Shown here: positions 7,005 through 13,761 of the stretch, piece by piece | Layout of the letters: each line of letters opens with the position of its first letter | How positions within the stretch are numbered: position 1 is the first letter of the stretch | Origin: DATKKX01 sp035542775 | GTDB lineage: Bacteria > Planctomycetota > Phycisphaerae > UBA1845 > UTPLA1 | Length of the DNA: 14,139 bases | NCBI GenBank assembly: GCA_035542775.1 | Contig: DATKKX010000360.1 | Location: forward strand, 1 to 14,139 | Direction: 5' to 3' | Program-made: the position numbers and the translations under genes | Notes under the pieces: model-generated | Told to the model about the DNA's origin: nothing | Databases searched by the model: none | The model's input: the letters and a program-made list of their open reading frames with translations, nothing else

Positions 7005-7069
7005 ACGGCCGCCCAGCTGGCGGCCGTGCCCTGAGTCCGCCGCAGGCGGATCGCACGCCCGACGGGCGT
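7005..7069. repeat. Three consecutive perfect GC-rich hairpins
   Basis: Arms 7005-7013/7019-7027 (ACGGCCGCC, 9 bp, 5-base loop), 7036-7041/7045-7050 (TCCGCC, loop GCA) and 7055-7060/7064-7069 (ACGCCC, loop GAC). The TCCGCC/GGCGGA stem also occurs at 6717-6731 with loop GGC. The series has the look of REP-type palindromes or a structured RNA; no T-tract follows, so it is not a standard terminator on the plus strand. Confidence 0.55.
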
Positions 7070-7177
7070 ACCGGGTCAGCCAGACGGTGCGTGGAGGAAG
7101 CGCCCTGCGTTGCTGTCGCGGAGCGCACGGGGAGATTCAAGCCCCAGGTTGGCAGAACTTGGGCCACCCGGCCTCCC

Positions 7178-7204
7178 CTTCGTGCTCTTCGCGTTCTCCG
7201 TGGT
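7178..7204 (+). repeat. 9-bp degenerate tandem repeat, three units
   Basis: CTTCGTGCT, CTTCGCGTT and CTCCGTGGT run in register. I recall similar CTTCGTG-type strings in intergenic DNA of several environmental phyla, but cannot verify this here. Confidence 0.45.
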
Positions 7205-7276
7205 GAGGACGCCGCACCGGTACTCAGCACTTTGCCCCGCTGCCGCAGCCGCTGCACGACCCGCCAGGCTTGCTGC

Positions 7277-8653
7277 TCATGCCCGTGCTGCGAGCCGGAA
7301 GAGCAGGAGGTAGCATGCCGCGGCCGCGGCGATCCAACAGACTCCAACGACCGCCGCCGCGCGGACCGCCGGGTCCCAGTATGAGCCGATGACGATCCCG
7401 ATCTCGCCCAGGGCGAAAAGGAGCGGTACAACGGGATAGCCAGGGACTCGCACCGTCCGGCTCGCTGACGGCCGCCTCCAACGCAGGATCACCACAGCAA
7501 AGGCCGTAAGTACAAAGAAGATGCTGTCGACCGAGACTACGCCGTTCAGCAGTCTGTCTACCGCATTCCGCCCGGCAACGAACAGGAGGATCAGGGCCAT
7601 GCCGCCGATCAGGAGAATTGCGGCCACTGGCGTTCCGAAACGGCCGCTTACCCTGGCGAAGATGCCGAAGAATCGCCTATCCGCGGCCATCCCAAAGACC
7701 AGACGTGGCCCTGAAAGGAGCTGGGCATTGAGAACGCCCAGGGCTGAGAAGGCGATGGCTGCCGCGATGACGCGCCGGCCTACCCCCGGCCACACGACAG
7801 CCACTGCATCCGCCCCCAGGGCCTGGCTGGCGGCCACTCCGGCGTATCCCAGGAGCCGGAGATAGGCCCAGTTGACCAGCAGATATACGATGACAACCAC
7901 CAGCATGCCGCCGACTATGGCCAAGGGGACGTTGCGCTGCGGCTGGCGGATCTCGCCGGTGATCCATAACGCGTGCTGCCACCCGCCGAAAGAAAACAGC
8001 ATCGGCACGAGTGCAGCGCAGATGGTCCCCACGAGGCCCCAGCTCCATGCCGTCGACATAGGAGAGTCTGCAGCGGCAGGTTGGTCATCGGGCCTTGCCA
8101 TCGCCGCCAAGCCCGTGACCAACAGCAGCGTGGCCACTTTGGCAAAGACGGTGAGGTTCTGGACGCCCGCTCCCCAGCGCACGCCGAGGACATTGGCGGT
8201 CACCAGACCGATGATCAGGATCGCGGAGATAAGCGTCAGCAAAGGCGCGCGGGGGACACAGCCCGCGAGGGCTACTCCCAGATTCTCGGTACAAATCAGG
8301 GCGATGATGGCGGTCGAGCCGGCTTGAATGGCGGTTGAGTTGCAGAAGACAAAGAGGAACGCCGGGAATGGCCCATATGCGTCCCGGAGAGCTTCATACT
8401 GGGCACCCGAGCGCGGGTACATCCCTCCGATCTCGGCATAAGTCAGGGCGCCCAACAAAGCAATGCCGCCGCCGATTGCCCAAGCCAGGAGGACCAGCCC
8501 GCCGCTGCCGGCCAACTGGGCCACGCGGCTGGGAGTGAAGAAAATGCCAACGCCGACGACTGCGCCGATGACAATGCAGGTGGCATCCAAGGGCCCGAGC
8601 ACTCTCCGGAGGCCTTGATCGTCGCTGGCCGGCAATGGGCGTTTGTTGAGCAC
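7277..8653 (-). CDS. APC-superfamily amino-acid transporter (LAT/SteT-like)
   Basis: A 458-residue permease of about 12 membrane segments, the usual length for the family. The start is GTG 8653, three codons after an in-frame stop; it has no clear ribosome site, but later starts would remove the short N-terminal tail before segment 1. The broken first helix carries the substrate-binding signature IGAVVGVGIFF (29-39). Cytoplasmic loop 1 has YPRSGAQYEALRDAYG (79-94), and SFGGWQHALWITGEI (221-235) with QPQRNVPLAI follows, which match the L-type/SteT branch rather than polyamine or cationic carriers. It should move neutral amino acids across the inner membrane by exchange or proton symport; the exact substrate is not visible. 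It lies 92 bp after the THEP1 gene on the same strand and may be the last gene of that group or have its own promoter. Confidence 0.9.
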   Translation of the reverse strand: MLNKRPLPASDDQGLRRVLGPLDATCIVIGAVVGVGIFFTPSRVAQLAGSGGLVLLAWAIGGGIALLGALTYAEIGGMYPRSGAQYEALRDAYGPFPAFLFVFCNSTAIQAGSTAIIALICTENLGVALAGCVPRAPLLTLISAILIIGLVTANVLGVRWGAGVQNLTVFAKVATLLLVTGLAAMARPDDQPAAADSPMSTAWSWGLVGTICAALVPMLFSFGGWQHALWITGEIRQPQRNVPLAIVGGMLVVVIVYLLVNWAYLRLLGYAGVAASQALGADAVAVVWPGVGRRVIAAAIAFSALGVLNAQLLSGPRLVFGMAADRRFFGIFARVSGRFGTPVAAILLIGGMALILLFVAGRNAVDRLLNGVVSVDSIFFVLTAFAVVILRWRRPSASRTVRVPGYPVVPLLFALGEIGIVIGSYWDPAVRAAAVVGVCWIAAAAACYLLLFRLAARA

Positions 8654-8745
8654 ACGCGTGTCTTAACATGGACGATCCTGCGTTGGAAGCGGCCGACAGC
8701 AGCTTGCCGGGAAACTGCGGGGGGTCAGCGGAGATATGCGGGCAC

Positions 8746-9276
8746 TCATGAGGAGAGGAGACTGCGGAGGACCTCGGCCAGACGCTGCGGGAATTCCTCA
8801 CGGTTCTGCGTGGTGAGGTGCAGAAGCTCCGAGTTCGGGAGTTCCTTGACCTCCGCGATGAAGCCCGCGCCCTTCATGGCGACCGTAGCGATGACAGGTG
8901 TGGGGCCGGACAGCAAGTGACGCACGGTTTCGACAAAAGGACGCGAGAAGCACTCCATCTTCCCTATTTCATCGATGAGAATGACATCGGCGGTGCGCTT
9001 CAGCTCAGGCAGGACCAAGGCCTCGAATCCGGCAACATGGACGCCGTAGCGACCGACCCGGTACCGGCTCGAGACCCCGACCTCAGCCAGCACGCCGGTC
9101 TGACCCGAGAGGGTGGTGACGCGAAAGCCGCGGCGCAGGCCGCAGGCGAGAATCTCTTCAGTGTGGAAGCCGGCGATGCGTCGGCCTGCGATCAACCGGG
9201 CCAGGCGCACGATGACCGTGGTCTTCCCGATGCCGGGAGGACCGGTGAGGAGCAGGTTCTTTCTGGGCGAGGACAC
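8746..9276 (-). CDS. THEP1-type nucleoside-triphosphatase
   Basis: A P-loop NTPase of 176 residues from GTG 9276, close to the family's usual 170-190. An ATG at 9348 would give 200 residues but overlaps the preceding gene by 61 bp and adds an unrelated tail, so GTG is preferred though its ribosome site is weak. Walker A is GPPGIGKTT (12-20); Walker B with the family hallmark is DEIGKME (102-108). GFHTEEI (37-43), typical of THEP1, follows the first helix. Known members (Thermotogales, archaea, human NTPCR) hydrolyse ATP, GTP and other NTPs in vitro, and their cellular role is unsettled. It starts 11 bp after the stop of the unknown 177-residue protein, so the two are likely cotranscribed. Confidence 0.88.
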   Translation of the reverse strand: MSSPRKNLLLTGPPGIGKTTVIVRLARLIAGRRIAGFHTEEILACGLRRGFRVTTLSGQTGVLAEVGVSSRYRVGRYGVHVAGFEALVLPELKRTADVILIDEIGKMECFSRPFVETVRHLLSGPTPVIATVAMKGAGFIAEVKELPNSELLHLTTQNREEFPQRLAEVLRSLLSS

Positions 9277-9287
9277 GGTCTGCCCGG

Positions 9288-9821
9288 TCAGGTATTCCTG
9301 GCCAGCGAGGCAATCAGTGCGAGATCCAGCTTGCCCTTCTGGCCCCATCCACTCTTGCCAGAAGCGATCTCCGGCCGGAATTGCTCGTAGAGGCTGAAAG
9401 CGGCTTCGGCCAGATCGCCCGGCCGGCAGGCGCCTACCAACCGCTTCATGGCATCACGGGCCGGTGCGAGATGCTGGCCGAATTTTGCTTCCAGGTAGCG
9501 TTGCACCTCCTTCGGCGTGATCGGCTTGTCCTTGACCACGGCGCGGATGCCCGTCTGCGTGTTCCTGGCCGGCAAGGCCCGACCGCAGAGGTCAATCCAG
9601 AACTCCTCTCCCAGTCCGGTCTTTTTGGGCTTCTCGCCAGGGGCCAGCTTCGGCGGCTTGAAGATGCCCAGGCGCCGGCCCTTGGCCTGGGCATTGAGGC
9701 CGGCGAGCGCCTTGCCCAGCGTGAGCGCCGTGTCGTGGTCAAAGCCAAGACGTTCGGCGACCACGGCGCCCCAGAGCGTCAAGACCGGCGCGCGGTTGAT
9801 CTCGATCGTGCTGCTTGCCAT
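9288..9821 (-). CDS. Conserved-looking protein of unknown function
   Basis: A 177-residue cytoplasmic protein with no signal or membrane segment. ATG 9821 is preceded by a short AGG five bases away. I recognise the style of an uncharacterised family, not a function: IEINRAPVLTLWGAVVAERLG (7-26) then a helix with ALTLGKALAGLNAQAKGRRLGIF (32-54), a Lys/Pro-rich stretch (55-70), a middle strand region, and a C-terminal helical half with ITPKEVQRYLEAKFG (101-115) and FRPEIASGKSGWGQKGKLDL (148-167). The conserved-looking basic residues and the GWGxKGKLDL ending could suit nucleic-acid or nucleotide binding, but that is a guess. It lies 32 bp after the zinc-finger gene and 11 bp before the THEP1 gene. 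Confidence 0.82.
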   Translation of the reverse strand: MASSTIEINRAPVLTLWGAVVAERLGFDHDTALTLGKALAGLNAQAKGRRLGIFKPPKLAPGEKPKKTGLGEEFWIDLCGRALPARNTQTGIRAVVKDKPITPKEVQRYLEAKFGQHLAPARDAMKRLVGACRPGDLAEAAFSLYEQFRPEIASGKSGWGQKGKLDLALIASLARNT

Positions 9822-9853
9822 CTACCTGCCAGCCTTTCGGCCCCGGCGATGGC

Positions 9854-10123
9854 CTACATCGCCTCAATCCGCCGTTTGGCCTCAGCGCGTGCAAGATCGA
9901 TGAGCGTGCAAAGCTGCGTCAGACTGAGGTTGGAGAAATTGAGGCCGGAGGCTCCCATCGCGGTCCTGGGCATTGACCGGCGTCTGAGCTTTCGTGCCCT
10001 ACGGGCTATTTTGGTCTTCCGCCCTCCGCTGCCATGCATGGTGTTCATGTGCCGAGCAAGATGGGCGGGCATGGAAAAACGGCGGTCACATTTTGAACAT
10101 TTCAGAGTCTTCTGTTTTGCCAT
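9854..10123 (-). CDS. Small C2H2 zinc-finger protein
   Basis: An 89-residue basic protein from ATG 10123, chosen because AGGAG stands about 8 bases upstream; the frame is open to 10195 without a ribosome site. Residues 8-30 form a classical eukaryote-type finger: C9-x2-C12-x12-H25-x4-H30 with F16 and L22 at the usual hydrophobic-core places. This is not the Ros/MucR spacing (C-x2-C-x9-H-x3-H). A run of Lys and Arg follows (35-49), then a linker and an amphipathic C-terminal helix (LSLTQLCTLIDLARAEAKRRIEAM region, 66-89) that may dimerise. DNA or RNA binding is likely; a regulator of its own operon or of the divergent glycosidase is possible. It is first in the apparent operon with the unknown protein and THEP1. 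Confidence 0.85.
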   Translation of the reverse strand: MAKQKTLKCSKCDRRFSMPAHLARHMNTMHGSGGRKTKIARRARKLRRRSMPRTAMGASGLNFSNLSLTQLCTLIDLARAEAKRRIEAM

Positions 10124-10179
10124 AATGATGCTCCTGGTTACGATGGCTCTATAGGCGCGAACCATACCGCCGTCTGGCG

Positions 10180-10188
10180 GAACTGCCA
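10180..10188 (-). promoter_or_regulatory. TGGCAGTTC box upstream of the zinc-finger gene
   Basis: On the minus strand TGGCAGTTC ends 57 bases before the zinc-finger ATG. The same 9-mer occurs on the plus strand at 10416-10424, upstream of the divergent gene, so each copy points toward its own gene. Overlaps a small CCGCC/GGCGG hairpin (10168-10181 area). Confidence 0.35.
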
Positions 10189-10393
10189 AGTGCAAGTCTT
10201 GATCAGAGTTATTCCCGGGTCACATTGTCGTCGACTGCGGCTCCAAGCGGCAAAAGAGAACCTATTCGACACCCGTATCACTGAAGCCCCAAGTGGCGCT
10301 GGGACCAGGTTGTCGGAAGTCAGCTTCCATATCAGAGCCTGGCTATCAGACAGTGGCTCATTCAAGTCATACCGGGCGTTTCTTGGGGTGTTC

Positions 10394-10426
10394 TGTGGCA
10401 GATTCGAGCACAATGTGGCAGTTCGA
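10394..10426 (+). promoter_or_regulatory. Paired operator-like direct repeats upstream of the glycosidase
   Basis: TGTGGCAGATTCGA (10394-10407) and TGTGGCAGTTCGA (10414-10426) differ by one base and are 20 bp apart, two helical turns, which suits side-by-side binding of a regulator on one face of the DNA. They lie 127 bases or more upstream of the glycosidase ATG. Confidence 0.45.
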
Positions 10427-10454
10427 CCGGTGCCTTGTTTCCGCGAAAATGTCT

Positions 10455-10464
10455 CCACATGTGG
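10455..10464. promoter_or_regulatory. Perfect palindrome CCACATGTGG
   Basis: A 10-bp perfect palindrome 88 bases before the glycosidase ATG; a looser one, TGTC-ACTG-GACA, follows at 10488-10499. Either could be an operator half-site pair; no clear promoter hexamers were found nearby. Confidence 0.3.
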
Positions 10465-10552
10465 CCGCTTGCCCATTGGATGCTCACTGTCACTGGACAA
10501 CTACGTCCGCTAACATTGCAGCCGGGTGGAGGAGATGAGCGGAGGTTCAGCC

Positions 10553-13500
10553 ATGCACCAAGCCACGCAGTATGTTGTTTCGTTCCTGGCGGTATGCGTT
10601 GCAGCAAATGCCCAACCGGTCGAACAGGTCAGTCTGTCCGATGAGCTGACGGCGCCGTTTTCATTCTTTCTTGCTTCCAGTGATGTCGTCGGATTCAAGG
10701 ACTGTCCGGAGGGCTTCCAGCTCGTCAATGATGGGTCATTGCTATCGAGCTTCGGCCAGTTCACGATCCTTGTTGGCAACTCCCCCCGCGCGCTGGACGC
10801 CCGGGTCAAGGCTCTGCACGAAAACTACTTGCCTGTCTTTGAGTACGGCCTCAGGCGCGACGGCATAGCCTACCGCTTCCAGGTTTGGGGAATGCCAGTG
10901 AGGCTTGATCCACGTGAGAACCTCATCGCGTTTGTCAAAGTGACCGCCAGCAATCCTGGCCGCGAGACGGCCCAGGCGCAACTGCAGGCAGAGTTTGGGC
11001 CGCTTCGACTCGCGGGCCGAACGTTGTTCCCATGCACGCCCTGGTATCGCGATCGCTTTATGAATAGCGCGAGCTTCAGAGTCGAAGAAGGCGCTGAGCT
11101 GTCAAATGGGCAGGTCACCAAGGCCGGGCACCTCGTATTTGCGTGCGATGGCGACTGCCAGACCCGAGCAACCGCCGGCGGAGTGGCCTGCACGATCAGC
11201 CTGCTGCCTGGCGAGGAAAAGGCAGTAACGTTCAAACTGCCCTATGTGCCCATCGCGGAGACCAAGAAAGACGAGGTCGCACAGGTCCGCCAGATCGATG
11301 CTTCAGAAGCGCGGCTGGTAACGATGCGGTTCTGGAAGGACCTGCTTGGTCAGGCGGTCAATATCGATCTGCCGGAGGCGAAGGTCGTCGATGCTGTGCG
11401 GGCCAGCCTTGCTTATCTGCTTTGTGCCCGAGATGTGGACGAGACCGGCCGGCGTTTCGTTCAGAAGGTCAACGAGTTCCAGTACGACGATTTCTACCCG
11501 CGCGATTCATCCTATATCATCCGCACCTATGACTTGTACGGTCTGCACCGGATAGCGCGTGAGACGCTGGAGTCGTTCCTGGTCCGAGGTGAGGATGGCG
11601 CAGTTCAGCGATTCCTGCGCATGAAGCAGCATCCGGACGATTGGGGGCAGTCGCTCTGGACGCTCGGCAGCCATTATCGCATCACGGGCGAAGACGCCTT
11701 CGCCAAGGAAGTGCTTCCAGGCATCGCCCCGCATCTGGACAACTTCGAGGAAAGCCTGAAGAGCGACCCGAAAGGTCTCTGGCCGGTGGCCCCGCCGTAC
11801 GACAATGAACTGATCGACGGTCACTACACCGGGCACAACTTCTGGGCGGTGCTCGGACTTCGAGAAGCTGAAAATCTGGCGAAGGGCGCAGGGAACACGG
11901 CATTGGCATCGCGGGCGGCGAAACTGCGGGAGGCCTTCCTGCCCGTGCTGATGAAACGCTTGGAGGAAATGACCAGTAGGACGGAGGGTTATATCCCGCC
12001 GGGGCTGGACGATCCCGACGCGGGTTACGATTGGGAGAATGCGACCGGGGGTGTGTATCCCTTCGGCGTGCTGGAGCCGGACCATCCGTGGGCCAGGGCG
12101 ACGGTCGAGACCGCTCGTGAGTACAAGTGGCGTGAGGGCATTTCGACATGGGGACCGAACGCCTGGCACCTCAAGCAGAAGGCGCGGCAGGGCGTCGAGG
12201 CCAACCCGGGATCGATGCATCACTACCAGACGTTTAACGTCGCGGAGACGATGCTGGCTATGGGCCGGCAGCGGGAAGTGCTGGAGGACCTCTACTCGAT
12301 TCTGGCCCACACTTCCTCGACGCACGCGGGTTTTGAGCTGGGCATGGATGCATGGGGGAACCGCGACCCAGGAGGAAACTATCCGCCGCACGGCTGGTTC
12401 GCGGCCCGCTACTGCGAACTGGTCCGGAACATGCTTCTCCGCGAGGAAGGCGCTGTGCTGCATCTGGGGTCGGCGCTGTCACCGCGTTGGATCGGGCCGG
12501 GCGATGTGATCCGGGTAACGGCAGCTCCGACCAGCTTCGGCCGCGTCTCGATGGAGATCAGATCAAAAGTGGACGGCGCGGAGATTGCGCTGGCCGCGGA
12601 CTGGCGGACGCCGCCGGAGTCGGTCGTTTTCCACATCCCCTGGTTCATAACAGCAGAGTCCGCCGAGGTCGACGGCAAGGCGGCAGCCGTCCAGGACGGC
12701 GTGGTCAGACTGCCGGTGTCGGCGCGCCGGTGCTCCCTCAAGTGGCGTTGGAAGGAGCGACCCGACCTCAGCTACGAGCGAGCGGTGTTCTTGTGGCTGT
12801 CGAAGAATTACGAGTCACGTCTGGATACTGATCGCAACTTCCTCTTCCCGCGGCCGACTCGCCCGAAGCTGGCTGGTGCCCATCACATTTTCACGGACCA
12901 ATACGTGGTGGATCTGCGTTCGCCGACGCCCGCGGCCGAGGTGCGGTACACGCTCGACGGCTCGGCGCCGACACGAGAGTCGCCGCGGTACGAAGAGCCT
13001 GTGATGATCCGCGACACCACGACGCTGAAGGCGGTCGAACTGTGGCCTGACGGCCGGATAAGCGTGCCGCTGGAGACCACCGTCCGCAAGGTGCCGTATC
13101 GGGCAGCGGATATCCCGCTGGATCGCGGCGGCGAGCTTGAACCGGGCCTCGAGATGTCGGTTTACAACGGCGCATTCAAGGCTCTGCCCGACTTTGCCAG
13201 GACCGAGCCGAGCAGAAGGGGTCCGACGGCGGCGATCGATCTTGCCGCCACCGGACTGAAGAATGAGTACGCCGTCCAGTTTGCCGGGTTCCTGCGAGTG
13301 CCCAGGGACGGGGTTTACACGCTAACGGTGGGATCGGATGACGGAAGTCGACTCTTGATCGGGGATGAGGCTCTGGTCGACAACGACGGCCTGCACGTGT
13401 ACACAGAGGTGAGCGGCGAAATTGCCCTCAGGGCCGGGTTCCACGCCATTTCGCTTGGGTACTTTGACGCAGGCGGCGCGGCTTATCTGCGGGTGTTCTG

Positions 13501-13570
13501 GCAGGGGCCGAATCTGCCGCGACAAAAGCTGCTCGCCGAGGGGGTGTTCAGGAAGAAAGGCAAAGAGTAG
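10553..13570 (+). CDS. Secreted six-hairpin glycosidase-like protein with CHB_HEX/Fn3-associated and PA14 domains
   Basis: A 1005-residue protein from ATG 10553, which has GGAGG (10541-10545) 7 bases upstream; GTG 10526 and ATG 10535 are in frame but badly spaced. Residues 1-20 are a signal peptide (cut ANA|QP). Residues about 25-240 are a beta-sandwich, and about 270-632 an (alpha/alpha)6 barrel of the glucoamylase/GH63/GH94 type: YPRDSSYIIRTYDLYG (315-330), DDWGQSLWTLG (362-372), GGVYPFGVLEPDHPW (499-513), HYQTF (557-561) and FELGMDAWGNRDPGGNYPPHGW (594-615). Acidic residues in these loops (D318, E595) are candidate catalysts. A beta-sandwich (633-735), a chitobiase C-terminal/Fn3-associated domain with RYTLDGSAPT (798-807), and a PA14 domain (about 862-998, VYTLTVGSDDGSRLLIG) follow; PA14 usually binds sugar. 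Substrate unknown. Divergent from the zinc-finger gene. Confidence 0.9.
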   Translation: MHQATQYVVSFLAVCVAANAQPVEQVSLSDELTAPFSFFLASSDVVGFKDCPEGFQLVNDGSLLSSFGQFTILVGNSPRALDARVKALHENYLPVFEYGLRRDGIAYRFQVWGMPVRLDPRENLIAFVKVTASNPGRETAQAQLQAEFGPLRLAGRTLFPCTPWYRDRFMNSASFRVEEGAELSNGQVTKAGHLVFACDGDCQTRATAGGVACTISLLPGEEKAVTFKLPYVPIAETKKDEVAQVRQIDASEARLVTMRFWKDLLGQAVNIDLPEAKVVDAVRASLAYLLCARDVDETGRRFVQKVNEFQYDDFYPRDSSYIIRTYDLYGLHRIARETLESFLVRGEDGAVQRFLRMKQHPDDWGQSLWTLGSHYRITGEDAFAKEVLPGIAPHLDNFEESLKSDPKGLWPVAPPYDNELIDGHYTGHNFWAVLGLREAENLAKGAGNTALASRAAKLREAFLPVLMKRLEEMTSRTEGYIPPGLDDPDAGYDWENATGGVYPFGVLEPDHPWARATVETAREYKWREGISTWGPNAWHLKQKARQGVEANPGSMHHYQTFNVAETMLAMGRQREVLEDLYSILAHTSSTHAGFELGMDAWGNRDPGGNYPPHGWFAARYCELVRNMLLREEGAVLHLGSALSPRWIGPGDVIRVTAAPTSFGRVSMEIRSKVDGAEIALAADWRTPPESVVFHIPWFITAESAEVDGKAAAVQDGVVRLPVSARRCSLKWRWKERPDLSYERAVFLWLSKNYESRLDTDRNFLFPRPTRPKLAGAHHIFTDQYVVDLRSPTPAAEVRYTLDGSAPTRESPRYEEPVMIRDTTTLKAVELWPDGRISVPLETTVRKVPYRAADIPLDRGGELEPGLEMSVYNGAFKALPDFARTEPSRRGPTAAIDLAATGLKNEYAVQFAGFLRVPRDGVYTLTVGSDDGSRLLIGDEALVDNDGLHVYTEVSGEIALRAGFHAISLGYFDAGGAAYLRVFWQGPNLPRQKLLAEGVFRKKGKE

Positions 13571-13761
13571 ACGGTGCCGGACTGGACGAGGGAGAAAGGG
13601 GCCCATATGTATATAAATCTATCTCTTTGTCTATAAGACTATTTTTATTTATTGTCTTGCTAGTGGGCACAGCCGCTTGCTATCCTGCCCTCAAGTGGAG
13701 GGCTCAGCGTCGCTCCGACGCACAATCGGGTGTCAAATTTTCAGTGGACAAGGAGAGAATC
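13571..13761. other. Intergenic AT island and leader of the cysteine-rich gene
   Basis: About 13607-13655 is sharply AT-rich against its surroundings (TATATAAAT, then a weak GTCT/AGAC hairpin at 13629-13639 followed by ATTTTTATTT), which could hold a terminator for the glycosidase and a promoter for the next gene. Two perfect hairpins then follow in the presumed leader: GCCCTC/GAGGGC (13687-13692/13698-13703) and GCGTCG/CGACGC (13707-13712/13716-13721). Confidence 0.4.

Larger units (their letters stand above)
6113..7276. other. Long non-coding region, rich in G-tracts, hairpins and short tandem repeats
   Basis: No reading frame here looks like a protein: the open frames are compositionally odd, lack ribosome sites and match nothing I know. 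From 6113 to 6265 the frame of the membrane protein stays open and may be leader. The rest contains two minus-strand G-quadruplex motifs, four short-repeat clusters with periods of 14, 7, 20 and 10 bp plus a 9-bp cluster at 7178, and at least five GC-rich hairpins, listed separately. It must include the promoter of the membrane-protein/lipoprotein pair and the 3' end of the transporter transcript. Confidence 0.6.

Noticed and set aside
6699..7034. Open frames on both strands of the non-coding region (also 6928-7431 minus)
   Set aside because: They have low-complexity Arg/Pro/Ala composition, no ribosome site and overlap hairpins and repeats.
10138..10500. Minus-strand 120-codon frame in the divergent promoter region
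   Set aside because: No ribosome site or recognisable domain; it overlaps the start of the zinc-finger gene and the operator-like boxes.
11507..12463. Minus-strand 318-codon frame
   Set aside because: Antisense shadow of the glycosidase barrel, rich in His, Arg and Val.
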